From the NCBI RefSeq assembly GCF_013359595.1, contig NZ_JABFMP010000035.1, forward strand, positions 1-62,850: a stretch of DNA of 62,850 nt. The letters are read 5' to 3'. This DNA is from Pseudomonas sp. C1C7. Its GTDB lineage: Bacteria; Pseudomonadota; Gammaproteobacteria; Pseudomonadales; Pseudomonadaceae. Each line of letters starts with the position of its first letter. The first letter of the stretch is position 1. Positions 43,134-52,660 of the stretch are shown here, in pieces. A model generated the notes under the pieces. The model did no database searches, was not told where the DNA came from, and saw nothing but the letters and a program-made list of their open reading frames with translations. Both the position numbers and the translations under genes were made by a program.

Positions 43134-43391
43134 ATGAAACTGTATCTCCTCGCCTTTGCCGCCCTCCTCGCCACCGGCTCGGCGTTTGCCGACACCCAAA
43201 GCAGCGCGCCTGTCATCCACGACAAGGACGGCGCCTTCGTTCACCTGGACGTGGCCAAAGTCGTCGGCGAAACCGACATTTCCCAGCAATGCGGCATCAT
43301 TCCCGCCCAGTTGAACTACCTCGATCACCAGGGTCGTCAGCATGAGCTGGACTACCTGGTGCAAGGCAGCGGTTGCACCAATGAGCATTGA
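43134..43391 (+). CDS. DUF2790 domain-containing periplasmic protein
   Basis: An 85-residue protein with signal peptide ending GSAFA (residue 19) and a small mature domain with two Cys (QQCGIIPAQLNYLDHQGRQ, GSGCTNEH) that can form a disulfide, as in DUF2790. These Pseudomonas proteins are often induced by metals under CopRS or CzcRS; the CopR-like box upstream and the response regulator 110 bases downstream fit that. Function unknown; metal buffering in the periplasm is a guess. Confidence 0.88.
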   Translation: MKLYLLAFAALLATGSAFADTQSSAPVIHDKDGAFVHLDVAKVVGETDISQQCGIIPAQLNYLDHQGRQHELDYLVQGSGCTNEH

Positions 43392-43503
43392 TCGTCATCC
43401 CGGTGTATCGCCGGGTGATCGGGCTACACTGGCGGCACGGGCAGGCCGCCGTAGCCCGCCTGCCCATCCATCAAGCGTGTAGACCCTGAACCCGGTAAAT
43501 CCC

Positions 43504-44175
43504 ATGAACATCCTCGTAGTCGAAGACGAACCCAAGGCCGGCAACTACCTGCTCAATGGCTTGCAAGAGCTGGGCTATACCGTGAGCCTGGCTCGCGACG
43601 GGGTCGACGGCCTGCACCTGGCGCTGGAGCATGACTTCGACGTGATCGTGCTGGACGTGATGATGCCGAAAATGGATGGCTGGGAAGTCTTGCGCCGCCT
43701 GCGCAAGGAAGCCGATACCCCGGTGCTGTTCCTCACCGCCCGCGATGACATCGCCGACCGCGTCAAGGGACTGGAACTGGGTGCAGACGATTACCTGATC
43801 AAGCCGTTTTCCTTCGCCGAACTGGTGGCGCGCCTGCGGACCCTGACCCGCCGTGGTCCCACCCGCGAAGAAGAGCAACTACAAATCGAAGACCTGCAAA
43901 TCGACGTGCTCAAACGCCGCGTCACCCGCGCAGGCTTGCGTATCACCCTGACCAACAAGGAGTTCGCCCTGCTGCAACTGTTCGCCAACCATCAAGGCGA
44001 GGTGCTGTCGCGTTCGATGATCGCGTCACGGGTCTGGGACATGAATTTCGACAGTGACACCAACGTGGTGGATGTCGCGGTGCGCCGCCTGCGGCTGAAG
44101 ATCGACGACCCGTTCGCGCTCAAGCTGATCCACAGCGTGCGCGGCATCGGCTACCGCTTCGATACGCAACCATGA
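43504..44175 (+). CDS. Heavy-metal response regulator (CopR/CusR type)
   Basis: A 223-residue OmpR-family regulator: receiver with Asp51 as phosphorylation site and Lys100, and a C-terminal winged HTH (LTNKEFALLQLFANHQGEVLS, VRRLRLKIDDPF). The sequence style (VEDEPKAGNYLLNGLQELGY) is that of heavy-metal response regulators. The start overlaps nothing upstream; its stop overlaps the kinase start by four bases (ATGA). CopR-like boxes at 42116 and 43022 are probable targets. Confidence 0.92.
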   Translation: MNILVVEDEPKAGNYLLNGLQELGYTVSLARDGVDGLHLALEHDFDVIVLDVMMPKMDGWEVLRRLRKEADTPVLFLTARDDIADRVKGLELGADDYLIKPFSFAELVARLRTLTRRGPTREEEQLQIEDLQIDVLKRRVTRAGLRITLTNKEFALLQLFANHQGEVLSRSMIASRVWDMNFDSDTNVVDVAVRRLRLKIDDPFALKLIHSVRGIGYRFDTQP

Positions 44176-45584
44176 GCACCCTGTCGCGGTTGCACCACTC
44201 CCTGACGCTGCGCCTGGCGCTGGTGTTCGCGTTTCTGGCGTTTGTCTCGCTGACGGCACTCGGCGTGGCGCTCTATCACGACCTGGAACACGAGTTGATC
44301 CGCCGCGACGACGCGGCGCTGGTGACGCGCATCGATCAGCTGCGCACCTTTCTCAACGACAGCAACACCCTGGAGCTGATCCGCAGCAAACCGGCGCTAT
44401 TCCAGAACATGCTGGGTAACCGCGAAGCGCTGCTGAGTATCGGCGTACCGGGGCAACCGCCATTGTTGGTGGTCAATCCGGGCAACCTTCACATGCCGGC
44501 CCTGGCCCCCATGCCCATGGATCACCCGCTGGGCCTTGGCGACGTGCAGCACTTGCCCAGTGTCGACGGTGTACCCTTTTCCGCGTTGGCGGCCGTTATC
44601 GAATCCGACGACCAGGGCAGCCTGGAAGTGGTCACCGGGCGCCTGATGACCGAGCGCACCGCCGTGCTCGCCCGTTACCGGTTCAACGTTTACCTGTTCG
44701 CCAGCGTAGCGGCGGTCCTGCTGGCGTTGTCCGGTTATGTGCTGGTCGATCGCGGTCTATTGCCCGTGCGCCGTCTGGCCCGGCATGCGCAAGGCATCGA
44801 CGTCGGCAATCTCAACGAACGCCTCGACAGCCAAGGCGCACCCCGAGAGCTGCTGCCGATGATCGACGCCTTCAATGCCATGCTCGATCGCCTGGGCAAG
44901 GGCTTCGTGCAATTGGGCCAGGTGTCGACCGACATGGCCCATGAACTGCGCACGCCGATCAACAACCTGCTGGGCGAAACCCAGGTCGCCTTGCAGCAGA
45001 ACCGCAGCATCGAGGCCTATCAACAGCTGCTCGCCTCCAACGTCGAGGAGCTGGAGCGCCTGGCGAGGATGCTCGACAACATGCTGTTCCTGGCCCGCAC
45101 CGACCCCGTCAGCGCCTTGAGCCAACGCCAGGAGCTGGACGCGGCCGAGGAAATGGAGCGCATGGCCGATTATTTCGAGGGGCTCGCGGCGGAAGCCGGC
45201 ATCCATATCGATGCCCGGGGCAGCGGACAGATCTGGGCCGAACCGATGCTGTTGCGCCGGGCCATGGCCAATCTGTGCGCCAACGCGATCAAGTACGGAG
45301 CGCCCGATACCCCATTGCAGATTCTCGCCACCCCCTCGGCCGACGGCATCCGGCTACAGGTCAGCAACCACGGCCAGACCATCCCCGCCGAGCATCTGCC
45401 CCGGCTGTTCGAACGCTTCTACCGCGTCGACCCGTCCCGCGAGCGTTCGACGCAGTCCAACGGCCTGGGTCTGTCGATCGTGGCGACGATCATGCAGCTG
45501 CATAACGGGCAGTACAGCGTCAGCAGTGCCGATGGGGTGACCTGTTTCGAGCTGTTCTTCCCGGCGCGACGGTCGGGGGAATAG
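44172..45584 (+). CDS. Heavy-metal sensor histidine kinase
   Basis: A 470-residue membrane kinase. TM1 about 13-35, a periplasmic sensor of about 135 residues, TM2 about 172-193, HAMP, then DMAHELRTP with His257, N box LCANAIKYG and G-box region NGLGLSIV. The usual DxGxG of the first G box is replaced by NHGQTI, seen in many Cop/Cus kinases. The periplasmic domain contains Met-rich LHMPALAPMPMDH, which suggests copper or silver binding. Cognate partner of the preceding response regulator. Confidence 0.92.
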   Translation: MSTLSRLHHSLTLRLALVFAFLAFVSLTALGVALYHDLEHELIRRDDAALVTRIDQLRTFLNDSNTLELIRSKPALFQNMLGNREALLSIGVPGQPPLLVVNPGNLHMPALAPMPMDHPLGLGDVQHLPSVDGVPFSALAAVIESDDQGSLEVVTGRLMTERTAVLARYRFNVYLFASVAAVLLALSGYVLVDRGLLPVRRLARHAQGIDVGNLNERLDSQGAPRELLPMIDAFNAMLDRLGKGFVQLGQVSTDMAHELRTPINNLLGETQVALQQNRSIEAYQQLLASNVEELERLARMLDNMLFLARTDPVSALSQRQELDAAEEMERMADYFEGLAAEAGIHIDARGSGQIWAEPMLLRRAMANLCANAIKYGAPDTPLQILATPSADGIRLQVSNHGQTIPAEHLPRLFERFYRVDPSRERSTQSNGLGLSIVATIMQLHNGQYSVSSADGVTCFELFFPARRSGE

Positions 45585-45953
45585 ATGAAAAAATCGCAGC
45601 CATTGTGATTGCCTGCGGTCATTGGCACTGCTCCCCCTCGATGGATGGCGAGACATCAAGACGGTGGAGAGGCTCAGGAGGGATTTCGTTGGCATACGAG
45701 GGGGGCAAGTGTGCATTCATTTGAGAAACCTTCTTCCGGGAATGGCGCGCGGAAATAATGCGGCGGACGCTAACAGCGTCGCGACCACTCCAGCAGGGCC
45801 GTCCGAACGATTAGGAAGTTTCGTCAAATGGAAGTGCCTTTTTCCTACGGCAAGCTGCCTCTTTTACCCCCCAATCGACCAATAATCCCTCAACAAAGCC
45901 CGTCATGACCTAACCTCATACGCTGGGTGACAAACAACCAGCCGGGCACGCCT
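45585..45953. other. Intergenic region with no recognisable feature
   Basis: About 370 bases. Several short open frames occur on both strands but none has a ribosome site or familiar sequence. It must hold the promoter of the MscS-type gene. Confidence 0.4.
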
Positions 45954-48338
45954 ATGCGCCATACATTGAAGTGGATGATCGTCGCGGCTTTCGCGCTGTT
46001 CGGGGCCAGCGGCGCCATGCTGGCGGTGGCGGCACTCTCCGACGCACCTGCCGCCAGTGCAACGGCGATTTCCGCGAGCATTTCCGACAGCGAGCTTCAG
46101 GAGCTGCAACAGCGGCTCGGCAACCTCAAGCAGCAGGTGTCCCAGGCCAGCAATTACAGTCAGCTGGAGGCCCCGCAGGATCTGCTTCAGGCGTTGATCC
46201 AGGAAATCACCCGGCTGTCGGCACTACTGCATCCCGTGCAGACCCAATTGCAATCGCAGTTGAGCGTGCTGGGACCGCCACCGATTGATGAAGCCGGGCT
46301 TGAGAAGCCCGACATTACCCGGCAAAGGGCTGACCTCACCGGGCAAAAAAACCAGGTAGACAGCAAGCTCAATGCGTTGGCAGCGCTCAAGGCCAGCGCC
46401 ACCGAACTGCTGACGCAAATTGCCGCCATCCGTCGCGGCCTGCTGGAAACCGAAGTGACCCAGCAGACCCATAGCATTCTCAACCCATGGTTCTGGGCAC
46501 CGCTGCTCAATCCTCCGGCCGAAGACCGCCAGCGCCTGAGTGATTTCCTGCGACAGGTTAGCGCCACCCTCGATGCCGCCTGGCAACCGGGCGAACGTTT
46601 CTACACCAGCGTACTGCTCGCGCTGGCCCTCGCCCTGTGGTTTTTCGGCCACAGGCTGACCGACCAGGGACTGACATGGCTGTGCATTCATCGCATGCCC
46701 GAAGGCCGATTGCGGCGCAGCGCCCTGGCGCTATCGTCGGTATTCGCCACCGTGCTGGCGGCCTGGTTTGCCTTGCAACTGCTGTTTTATGCCCTCACCC
46801 GGCTATTGCCGCTGACGCCACAACTGGCAGGGTTTTCCCAGGATTTCGAAAAAATCGTCTACACCTGCGTGCTGATCACCGGCCTGAGCCGCGCCTTGCT
46901 GTCGACCAAACATCCTTCGTGGAGACTGCCGGCCATTTCCAATCCGGTGGCGCTGGCGATCAAACCCTTCCCCATTCGCCTGGCCTGGACCCTGCTGATT
47001 CTGGTGGCGATGGCGCAAATGACCAATGTCACCAACATGAGCTCCGCAGTGGTGATCTCGGTGCGGGGATTCGTGGCACTGGTCATTTCAGTGATGATCG
47101 GATCCCTGCTGTTGCACATCAACAGAACACGCCGCGCGCTGGTCGTGGCCGGGGAAACCCCCGAAGCGGGCCGGACGCTGGCCGGGGTGATTTATGCCTT
47201 CGCCAGCATTGCGGTGGTGGTTTCCCTGCTGGCTTTGTTGCTCGGCTACATCTCCCTGTCGCGCTTCATCACTTACGAACTGGTCTGGCTGTTCATCATT
47301 TTTTCCGGCTTCTACTTGCTGTTCCAGTTGTTCAACGACGGCTGCGAGTACCTGTTCTCACCCAAGCACTCCAGCGGCAAGGCTCTTAAACAGTTGTTGG
47401 GAATCGGCGATCCGCGCCTGGAGCAGATTTCCATCGTTCTGTCCGGAATCGGACGGGCCGCGCTGGTACTGATCGCCTTTATCTCATTGGTGGTGGGCGG
47501 GGTTGGGTCGACGCTGGGCCAACTGGCGACCAATACCCTGGCGATACTCGGCGGCGACGGACTGCGCAAACTGAACATTGTCCCGGCCAACCTGCTGCAT
47601 GCCGTGCTGGCGCTGTTCATCGGCATCTACCTGACCCGCACGCTGCGCCGCTGGCTGGATAACGAATTCCTGCCGAAAACCGAAATGGACCCCGGCATGT
47701 GTGCCTCCCTCAGCACACTGTTTTCCAATATCGGCTACGTGTTGGTGTTTCTGCTCACCCTGTCATCGCTGGGAGTGCAATGGACCAACCTGGCCTGGAT
47801 CGTCAGCGCCTTGTCGGTGGGGATCGGTTTCGGCCTGCAGGAAATCGTCAAGAACTTCGTCTCCGGCCTGATCCTGCTGACCGAGCGCCCGGTGAAAGTG
47901 GGAGACCTGATCAGCATCAGCGGGGTCGAAGGCGACATCCGCCGGATCAACGTACGGGCCACGGAAATCCAGCTGGCCGACCGCTCGATCGTCATCGTGC
48001 CCAACTCGCAGCTGATCTCGCAGAACCTGCGCAACGTCACTCTCGGCGGCAGCGCCCAGGGGGTGGCGACACTGGAGCTGATGTTCCCGCTGGACATCGA
48101 CCCGGAACAAGTGCGCAACCTGCTGTACGACACCTACATCGAACACGAATCGATTCTCGACAAACCGGCGCCGTTCGTGCGCTTCAGCCAGCTGAAACCC
48201 GAAGGCCTCACCTTGACCGTCACCGGCTACGTCAACAGCCCGCGCACGGTCGGTGCGATCAAGAGCGAGCTGCTGTTCGAAATTCTCAAGCGGCTGGGGA
48301 CCGCCGGGATAGAGCTGGCGAAACCGCCTGCGTCCTAG
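45954..48338 (+). CDS. Mechanosensitive channel, DUF3772 plus MscS domain
   Basis: A 794-residue inner-membrane protein. A signal peptide or first helix (residues 5-30) is followed by a periplasmic coiled-coil DUF3772 domain (about 45-190), many transmembrane helices (200-600), and a C-terminal MscS pore and beta domain (IVSALSVGIGFGLQEIVKNFVSG, ERPVKVGDLISISGVEG). These large MscK-like channels release solutes on hypo-osmotic shock. ATG at 45954 is preferred; a GTG nine codons upstream is in frame but no start has a strong ribosome site. Confidence 0.88.
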   Translation: MRHTLKWMIVAAFALFGASGAMLAVAALSDAPAASATAISASISDSELQELQQRLGNLKQQVSQASNYSQLEAPQDLLQALIQEITRLSALLHPVQTQLQSQLSVLGPPPIDEAGLEKPDITRQRADLTGQKNQVDSKLNALAALKASATELLTQIAAIRRGLLETEVTQQTHSILNPWFWAPLLNPPAEDRQRLSDFLRQVSATLDAAWQPGERFYTSVLLALALALWFFGHRLTDQGLTWLCIHRMPEGRLRRSALALSSVFATVLAAWFALQLLFYALTRLLPLTPQLAGFSQDFEKIVYTCVLITGLSRALLSTKHPSWRLPAISNPVALAIKPFPIRLAWTLLILVAMAQMTNVTNMSSAVVISVRGFVALVISVMIGSLLLHINRTRRALVVAGETPEAGRTLAGVIYAFASIAVVVSLLALLLGYISLSRFITYELVWLFIIFSGFYLLFQLFNDGCEYLFSPKHSSGKALKQLLGIGDPRLEQISIVLSGIGRAALVLIAFISLVVGGVGSTLGQLATNTLAILGGDGLRKLNIVPANLLHAVLALFIGIYLTRTLRRWLDNEFLPKTEMDPGMCASLSTLFSNIGYVLVFLLTLSSLGVQWTNLAWIVSALSVGIGFGLQEIVKNFVSGLILLTERPVKVGDLISISGVEGDIRRINVRATEIQLADRSIVIVPNSQLISQNLRNVTLGGSAQGVATLELMFPLDIDPEQVRNLLYDTYIEHESILDKPAPFVRFSQLKPEGLTLTVTGYVNSPRTVGAIKSELLFEILKRLGTAGIELAKPPAS

Positions 48339-48355
48339 CGGGCCACCACATAACC

Positions 48356-48491
48356 CTGTAGCAGCTGGCGCAGCCTGCGTCCGGCGGCGAAGCAGTCGCG
48401 AAACCTGTGCACGCGGTGTATCAGTAAGACCTCGCACTCAGGTTCTACGACTGCTTCGCAGCCGGACGCAGCCTTCGGCAGCTGCTACAGG
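48356..48491. repeat. REP-like palindrome pair, family B
   Basis: CTGTAGCAGCTGGCGCAGCC left, CAGCCTTCGGCAGCTGCTAC right, between the convergent MscS and aldehyde dehydrogenase genes. Confidence 0.88.
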
Positions 48492-48527
48492 AAATCGCCG
48501 AACTCAGGTTCGGCGGATATCACTGGA

Positions 48528-50018
48528 TCAATGCGCAATACAAACCGACTTCAACTCGGTGTAAGCCTCGATCACCGCACGACCGAACTCGCGGCCCATG
48601 CCCGATTGCTTGACGCCACCGAACGGCATGGCCGGGTCGAGCAGGACGTGGGCATTGACCCAGACCGTGCCGGCTTCGATGCGTGGCACCAGGTTCATCG
48701 CCTTGCTCAGGTCGTTAGTCCACAGGCTGGCGGCCAGGCCGTAGCGGTTGTCGTTGGCCAGCGCGATCACGGCGTCTTCGTCATCGAACGGCATCACACC
48801 CAGCACCGGGCCGAACACTTCTTCGCGGGCCACGGCCATGCCGTGGTCGATGTCGGCCAGGATGGTCGGCTGGACGAAGAAGCCGTCGCCTTCGAGCAAC
48901 TCGCCACCGGTCACCACCCGCGCGCCTTCGCGGCGAGCCAGTTCGATGTGCTTGAGCACGCTTTGCTGCTGCTTGCGCGACACCAGCGGGTTGATCGCCG
49001 CGTCACAGTTCATGCCCGCGCCGATCGGCATCGCCGAGACGGCCGCGGCCAGGGCCTCGACGAACTTGTCGTGGATCGAACGGTGCACGTAGAAACGCGA
49101 GGCCGCAGCGCACACCTGGCCGTTGTTCAGCAGACCGCCGAGGATCGCACCCTGCACGGCTTTTTCGATGTCGGCATCGGCGAGCACGATCATCGGGTTC
49201 TTGCCGCCCAGCTCCAGGGAGAAGCGCGTCATGTTTTCCATGCACGCCACACCCACGCTCTTGCCCACGGCGGTGGAGCCGGTGAACGACACCTTGCTCA
49301 CCAAAGGATGCGAAGTCAGCACGCCGCCCACGTTGGCGCCACCACCGGTGACCACGTTGAACACACCCGCCGGAATACCGGCTTCCAGCGCCAGCTCGGC
49401 CAGACGCATGGCAGTCAGCGGGGTTTCCATTGCCGGCTTGATGATCACGGTGCAACCGGTGGCCAATGCCGGCATCAGCTTCCAGGCGGCGATCAGCAGC
49501 GGGAAGTTCCACGGCACGATACCGACCACCACGCCCACCGGTTCACGCTTGGTGAAGGCGGTGAATTTGGCGCCTGGCGGCAGCGGGATCGACACGTCGA
49601 AGGTCTGGCCTTCGATCTTGGTCGCCCAGCCGGACATGTAGCGCATGAACTCGACGGTGGCGTTCAGGTCCAGCGCGCGGGCCATGTTGATCGACTTGCC
49701 CTGGCTCAGGGTTTCCAGTTGTGCCAGTTCTTCGGCGTGCTCTTCTACCAGGCGGGTGAAGTTGAGCAGGATGCGTTCACGATCGGCCGGACGCAGCGCA
49801 GACCAGACACCGGACTTGAAAGCCTTGTGCGACGACTGCACGGCTTGCTCGACGATTGCCAGTGGCGCGTCCATGGTTTCGCACAGGGTCTGGCCAGTGG
49901 CCGGGTTGACCACGGCAATGCTCTCGCCTTCGGCGAACACCCATTGACCATCGATAAAGCAGCCATGACGGCGTTCGAGGAAGGCAGCCACCTGCGGCAG
50001 AATTTCAACGTTGCTCAT
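48528..50018 (-). CDS. Phenylacetaldehyde-type aldehyde dehydrogenase (FeaB-like)
   Basis: A 496-residue NAD+-dependent ALDH: cofactor loop VPWNFPLL (Asn171), general base Glu269 in LELGGKNP, catalytic Cys303 in NGQVCAAASRF. Overall it is most like phenylacetaldehyde dehydrogenases (FeaB, PeaE, StyD), which turn arylacetaldehydes into arylacetates. It follows a cytochrome c gene, in the same direction, whose promoter has a FeaR-type two-box site, and a feaR gene is in the window. This supports an aromatic-amine or aryl-ethanolamine pathway role. Confidence 0.85.
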   Translation of the reverse strand: MSNVEILPQVAAFLERRHGCFIDGQWVFAEGESIAVVNPATGQTLCETMDAPLAIVEQAVQSSHKAFKSGVWSALRPADRERILLNFTRLVEEHAEELAQLETLSQGKSINMARALDLNATVEFMRYMSGWATKIEGQTFDVSIPLPPGAKFTAFTKREPVGVVVGIVPWNFPLLIAAWKLMPALATGCTVIIKPAMETPLTAMRLAELALEAGIPAGVFNVVTGGGANVGGVLTSHPLVSKVSFTGSTAVGKSVGVACMENMTRFSLELGGKNPMIVLADADIEKAVQGAILGGLLNNGQVCAAASRFYVHRSIHDKFVEALAAAVSAMPIGAGMNCDAAINPLVSRKQQQSVLKHIELARREGARVVTGGELLEGDGFFVQPTILADIDHGMAVAREEVFGPVLGVMPFDDEDAVIALANDNRYGLAASLWTNDLSKAMNLVPRIEAGTVWVNAHVLLDPAMPFGGVKQSGMGREFGRAVIEAYTELKSVCIAH

Positions 50019-50037
50019 AAATCACCTTCATTCAAAA

Positions 50038-50109
50038 GTGGGAGCGAGCTTGCTCGCGATAGCGCCCTCAAGGGCGATGCAAGGCTCAAGCAAGCCAGTT
50101 CCTACAGGG
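50038..50109. repeat. REP units, family C, between cytochrome and ALDH genes
   Basis: GTGGGAGCGAGCTTGCTCGC on the left and a degenerate opposite arm (AGCAAGCCAGTTCCTACAGG) on the right. It lies inside the probable operon and may act as a processing or attenuation point. Confidence 0.7.
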
Positions 50110-50134
50110 TTTGATAAGCCAGATATCCGGCCGC

Positions 50135-50524
50135 TTAGTGTTGTTCTTTGAGGTAGCACACGACCGCCTGACGATCGTCGGCGGAGGCCAGCCCCATGTA
50201 AGGCATGTAGGTGCCCGGCACGAAGGCCTGGGGTTGAGTGATCAGCTGATCGATGTTCTCGGCCTGCCAGTCGATGTTCTTGCTGCGCATGGCCTGGGAG
50301 TAGTTGAAGCCTTCCAGCGAACCGGACTTGCGTCCGACCACGCCCGAAAGATTCGGCCCCATCATCCCGACCGCACCTTTGGACACCGAATGGCAGACGC
50401 CGCATTCATTGGCGAATACCTGTTCGCCACGCGCCTGCACCGGCGCGCAATCAGCAGCGACCGCCGCCTGGGCCAGGGTGAAGGACAACAAACCAAAAAG
50501 GGAAAAACGCAGGGCGGTAAACAT
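50135..50524 (-). CDS. Monohaem c-type cytochrome
   Basis: A 129-residue periplasmic class I cytochrome c. Signal peptide ends AVAA (residue 24); haem motif CGVCH (Cys41, Cys44, His45), conserved GPNLSGVVGRKSG, and axial Met in TYMPYMG. Such cytochromes accept electrons from quinoprotein alcohol or amine dehydrogenases or pass them to an oxidase. It is the first gene before the FeaB-like ALDH. A FeaR-type site lies about 120-155 bases upstream. A dehydrogenase partner is not in the window. Confidence 0.9.
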   Translation of the reverse strand: MFTALRFSLFGLLSFTLAQAAVAADCAPVQARGEQVFANECGVCHSVSKGAVGMMGPNLSGVVGRKSGSLEGFNYSQAMRSKNIDWQAENIDQLITQPQAFVPGTYMPYMGLASADDRQAVVCYLKEQH

Positions 50525-50644
50525 AAGGAACGACCTTGAAAATCCACGCGCCCGTCTTGCAGACGAACGCCAACACTGAAAGTGCCAAGGCAACGGAGCC
50601 CCGGCAGGTTGGAAGGGATTGTCGGCGCTCGGCGAAGCACAGGG

Positions 50645-50681
50645 TTTGCCCTGCGTGCCAGTTGTGTTGGCGGGGCTGCCA
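50645..50681 (-). promoter_or_regulatory. FeaR-type two-box site, cytochrome c / ALDH promoter
   Basis: On the minus strand: TGGCA (50681-50677), 16 bases, TGGCA (50660-50656), then N8 and AAA. The box spacing is 21 bases and the preceding bases are GATC. A weak -10-like GACAAT starts 58 bases after the first box. Same layout as 51198 and 55165. Confidence 0.75.
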
Positions 50682-50702
50682 GATCGTTGCGCTTGCATCA
50701 TT

Positions 50703-50734
50703 CCTGTAGGAGCGAGCAAGCTCGCTCCTACAGG
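50703..50734. repeat. Perfect REP hairpin, family C
   Basis: CCTGTAGGAGCGAG, loop CAAG, CTCGCTCCTACAGG: a 14-base perfect stem. Its left part supplies the stop codon for a truncated open frame (50728-50892, minus). Confidence 0.9.
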
Positions 50735-50892
50735 TCTTCGTCTGATTTTAAGCCGTAGAACACTAAAATCTCGTCAACTTCCTCTTTCGACAAAGTTGGA
50801 TCTTTCAGTTCATTGATTGCCATCAACAGGGATGACTCCCGTGATCTTGATTCTTCTTTCCGGAAACTTCGCCCACCATTAACGGAGAGTTC
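50728..50892 (-). pseudogene. Truncated AT-rich open frame ending in a REP
   Basis: A minus-strand frame open from after a stop at 50893-50895 to TAG at 50728-50730 inside the REP hairpin. It encodes RSFRKEESRSRESS, then MAINELKDPTLSKEEVDEIL and VFYGLKSDEDL. The acidic, helical C-terminal part looks protein-like and the base composition is more AT-rich than the surroundings, suggesting a remnant of transferred DNA. ATG at 50823 would give only 31 residues. Not recognised. Confidence 0.35.
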
Positions 50893-51059
50893 TCACAGAA
50901 GAACAGGAAGCTCTAATTAACCGGATTTACGACACGTGCCATTTCACATATCTGGCCACTGCAGGACGCAGTAGGAGCTTTCCTTCACCACCCCAAAACC
51001 CTGCACGCTGCCCCACGAAACTGCCGACGAACGGCAATCCCGCAAACACCACCGCCCCC

Positions 51060-51145
51060 CTGTAGGAGCTGCCGAAGGCTGCGATCTTTTGATTTTGATT
51101 TTTAAAAGCAAGATCAAAAGATCGCAGCCTTCGGCAGCGCCTGCA
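51060..51145. repeat. Large palindromic repeat, family A
   Basis: CTGTAGGAGCTGCCGAAGG left and CCTTCGGCAGCGCCTGCA right with inner arms GCTGCGATCTTTTGAT / ATCAAAAGATCGCAGC. Confidence 0.9.
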
Positions 51146-51197
51146 CAAAACGTCATTCGCAGAAAACGCGGAGGTGCCATCACCCTGCCATGCAATC

Positions 51198-51234
51198 TGG
51201 CATGCACAACCAACTAATTGGCAAACAGGCAAAA
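51198..51234 (+). promoter_or_regulatory. FeaR-type two-box site, outer-membrane channel promoter
   Basis: TGGCA at 51198 and 51219, 21 bases apart, each followed by N8 and CAA or AAA; preceded by AATC. A -10-like TAGTAT starts at 51256, 58 bases from the first box. The gene starts at 51311. Confidence 0.8.
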
Positions 51235-51310
51235 GGCCAAAAAAAACGCGGCCCTTAGTATCTAAAAAGACCGCAACCCTGCGCCTTAGAACAAGAACGG
51301 ATGTCATGCC

Positions 51311-52633
51311 ATGCTCAAGTCTCCCCTGCTCCGCCTTTCCACGCTCGCGCTGATGATCAGTGCCGGGCAGGCCGGAGCCTATGAACTGTACTCAGACAGC
51401 GACACGCACCTGAACGCCACACTGGAAGCGGTTTTCGGCATTTTCCACAGCCAGGAAAACTACGCCCTGTCGGGTCGTCTCGATGAAGGTTCGTCGTCGT
51501 GGCGCGAGGGTTACATCAAGTACGGCCTGGCCTTCGACAAGGGTTTCAGTGGCGCCGGCACCACCTATGGCGCCGCCAACCTGCTGAGCTCCGGCACCTG
51601 GGGTGACGGCGATGCCGCCGGGTTCAGCGATGGCTCGGAACGCACCACCAAGTTCGAAGACGCCTATCTGGGCTGGCGCTCGGCCGATCTGTTCCCGGTA
51701 CTGGGTGCGGACGGTATCGACCTGTCCTTCGGCCGCCAGAACATCGTGGTCGGCGACGGCTTCCTGATCGACGGTGACGCGCTGAACATGGGCAAGGGTC
51801 TGGCCGATGGCGAGTTCAACCGTGGCGGTGCCTACTGGCTGGCCGCGCGCAAGGCGTTCGACGAGACCGCCGTGCTGCGCATCGGTGGCAAGGAAGGCTG
51901 GCGTGGCGACCTGATGTGGCTCAAATCCAACAACCGCGCCCAGGCCATGACCGAAATGTATGTCGGCACCCTGGAGCACGTGTCCGAGGCCGGCACCGTG
52001 GGCCTGACCTACATCGACACCACCGACATCGACGAACAATACGCCTCGCCGATCCAGCTCGAACGCGACGGCATGAAGACCTGGAGCCTGCGCGCCACCG
52101 GCAACGCCGGGGTCAAGGACCTGTTTCTCTCCGGCGAATACGCCAAGCAGGACAAACCTCATACCTCCAGCGAAGACGGTTGGTATCTGGAAGCCGGCTG
52201 GACCTTCTCCGACGCGCTCTGGACACCGTACGCCAGCTATCGCTACAGCCGCTTCTCGGAAAACTACGACACCCTGTTCTACGGTTTCAGCCGTGGTTTC
52301 GGTACCTGGTTCCAGGGCGAAGTGGCGGGCAACTATGCCGGCCCGTTCAACAGCAACGCGCGCATCCAGCAACTGAAGTTCACCGTCTCGCCACTGGAGA
52401 ACCTGACTGTCGGCGCGATGTACTTCAACTTCGACACCATCGACCGCAACCTGGGCAACAACGACGGTCATGAAACCGATATCTATGCCGAATGGCACGT
52501 CAACGACCACCTGAGCATCATGCCGCTGATCGGCATTTTCCAGCCGGACAAGAGCGCCGAACAGGGCGGCACCCAGCTGGGCAACAACGACAGGAACGTC
52601 TACAGCCAAGTGATTTTCGCGTCCACTTTCTAA
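51311..52633 (+). CDS. Alginate-export-type outer-membrane channel
   Basis: A 440-residue beta-barrel. The signal peptide ends near QAGA (residue 23). Alternating strands follow, and it ends NVYSQVIFASTF with terminal Phe, a BAM signal. Sequence is of the AlgE-like (alginate_exp) type often found beside aromatic or alkane catabolic genes. The promoter has the FeaR-type site, so it is probably the outer-membrane entry for the amine-type substrate. The MCP gene follows in the same direction after a REP pair. Confidence 0.82.
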   Translation: MLKSPLLRLSTLALMISAGQAGAYELYSDSDTHLNATLEAVFGIFHSQENYALSGRLDEGSSSWREGYIKYGLAFDKGFSGAGTTYGAANLLSSGTWGDGDAAGFSDGSERTTKFEDAYLGWRSADLFPVLGADGIDLSFGRQNIVVGDGFLIDGDALNMGKGLADGEFNRGGAYWLAARKAFDETAVLRIGGKEGWRGDLMWLKSNNRAQAMTEMYVGTLEHVSEAGTVGLTYIDTTDIDEQYASPIQLERDGMKTWSLRATGNAGVKDLFLSGEYAKQDKPHTSSEDGWYLEAGWTFSDALWTPYASYRYSRFSENYDTLFYGFSRGFGTWFQGEVAGNYAGPFNSNARIQQLKFTVSPLENLTVGAMYFNFDTIDRNLGNNDGHETDIYAEWHVNDHLSIMPLIGIFQPDKSAEQGGTQLGNNDRNVYSQVIFASTF

Positions 52634-52660
52634 CCTCAAACAGAGCACGCCCTGCCCTTT

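Noticed and set aside
43504..45584. TctDE system for the tctCBA operon
   Set aside because: The response regulator and Met-rich sensor are of the heavy-metal type, are about 3 kb away and have their own candidate boxes.
45622..45885. 87-residue open frame in the gap after the sensor kinase
   Set aside because: No ribosome site, no recognisable family, and no protein-like composition.
51198..51213. Sigma-54 promoter (TGGCA at -24)
   Set aside because: The GC element of the -12 box is not at the right distance; the paired 21-base spacing fits an AraC-type site better.
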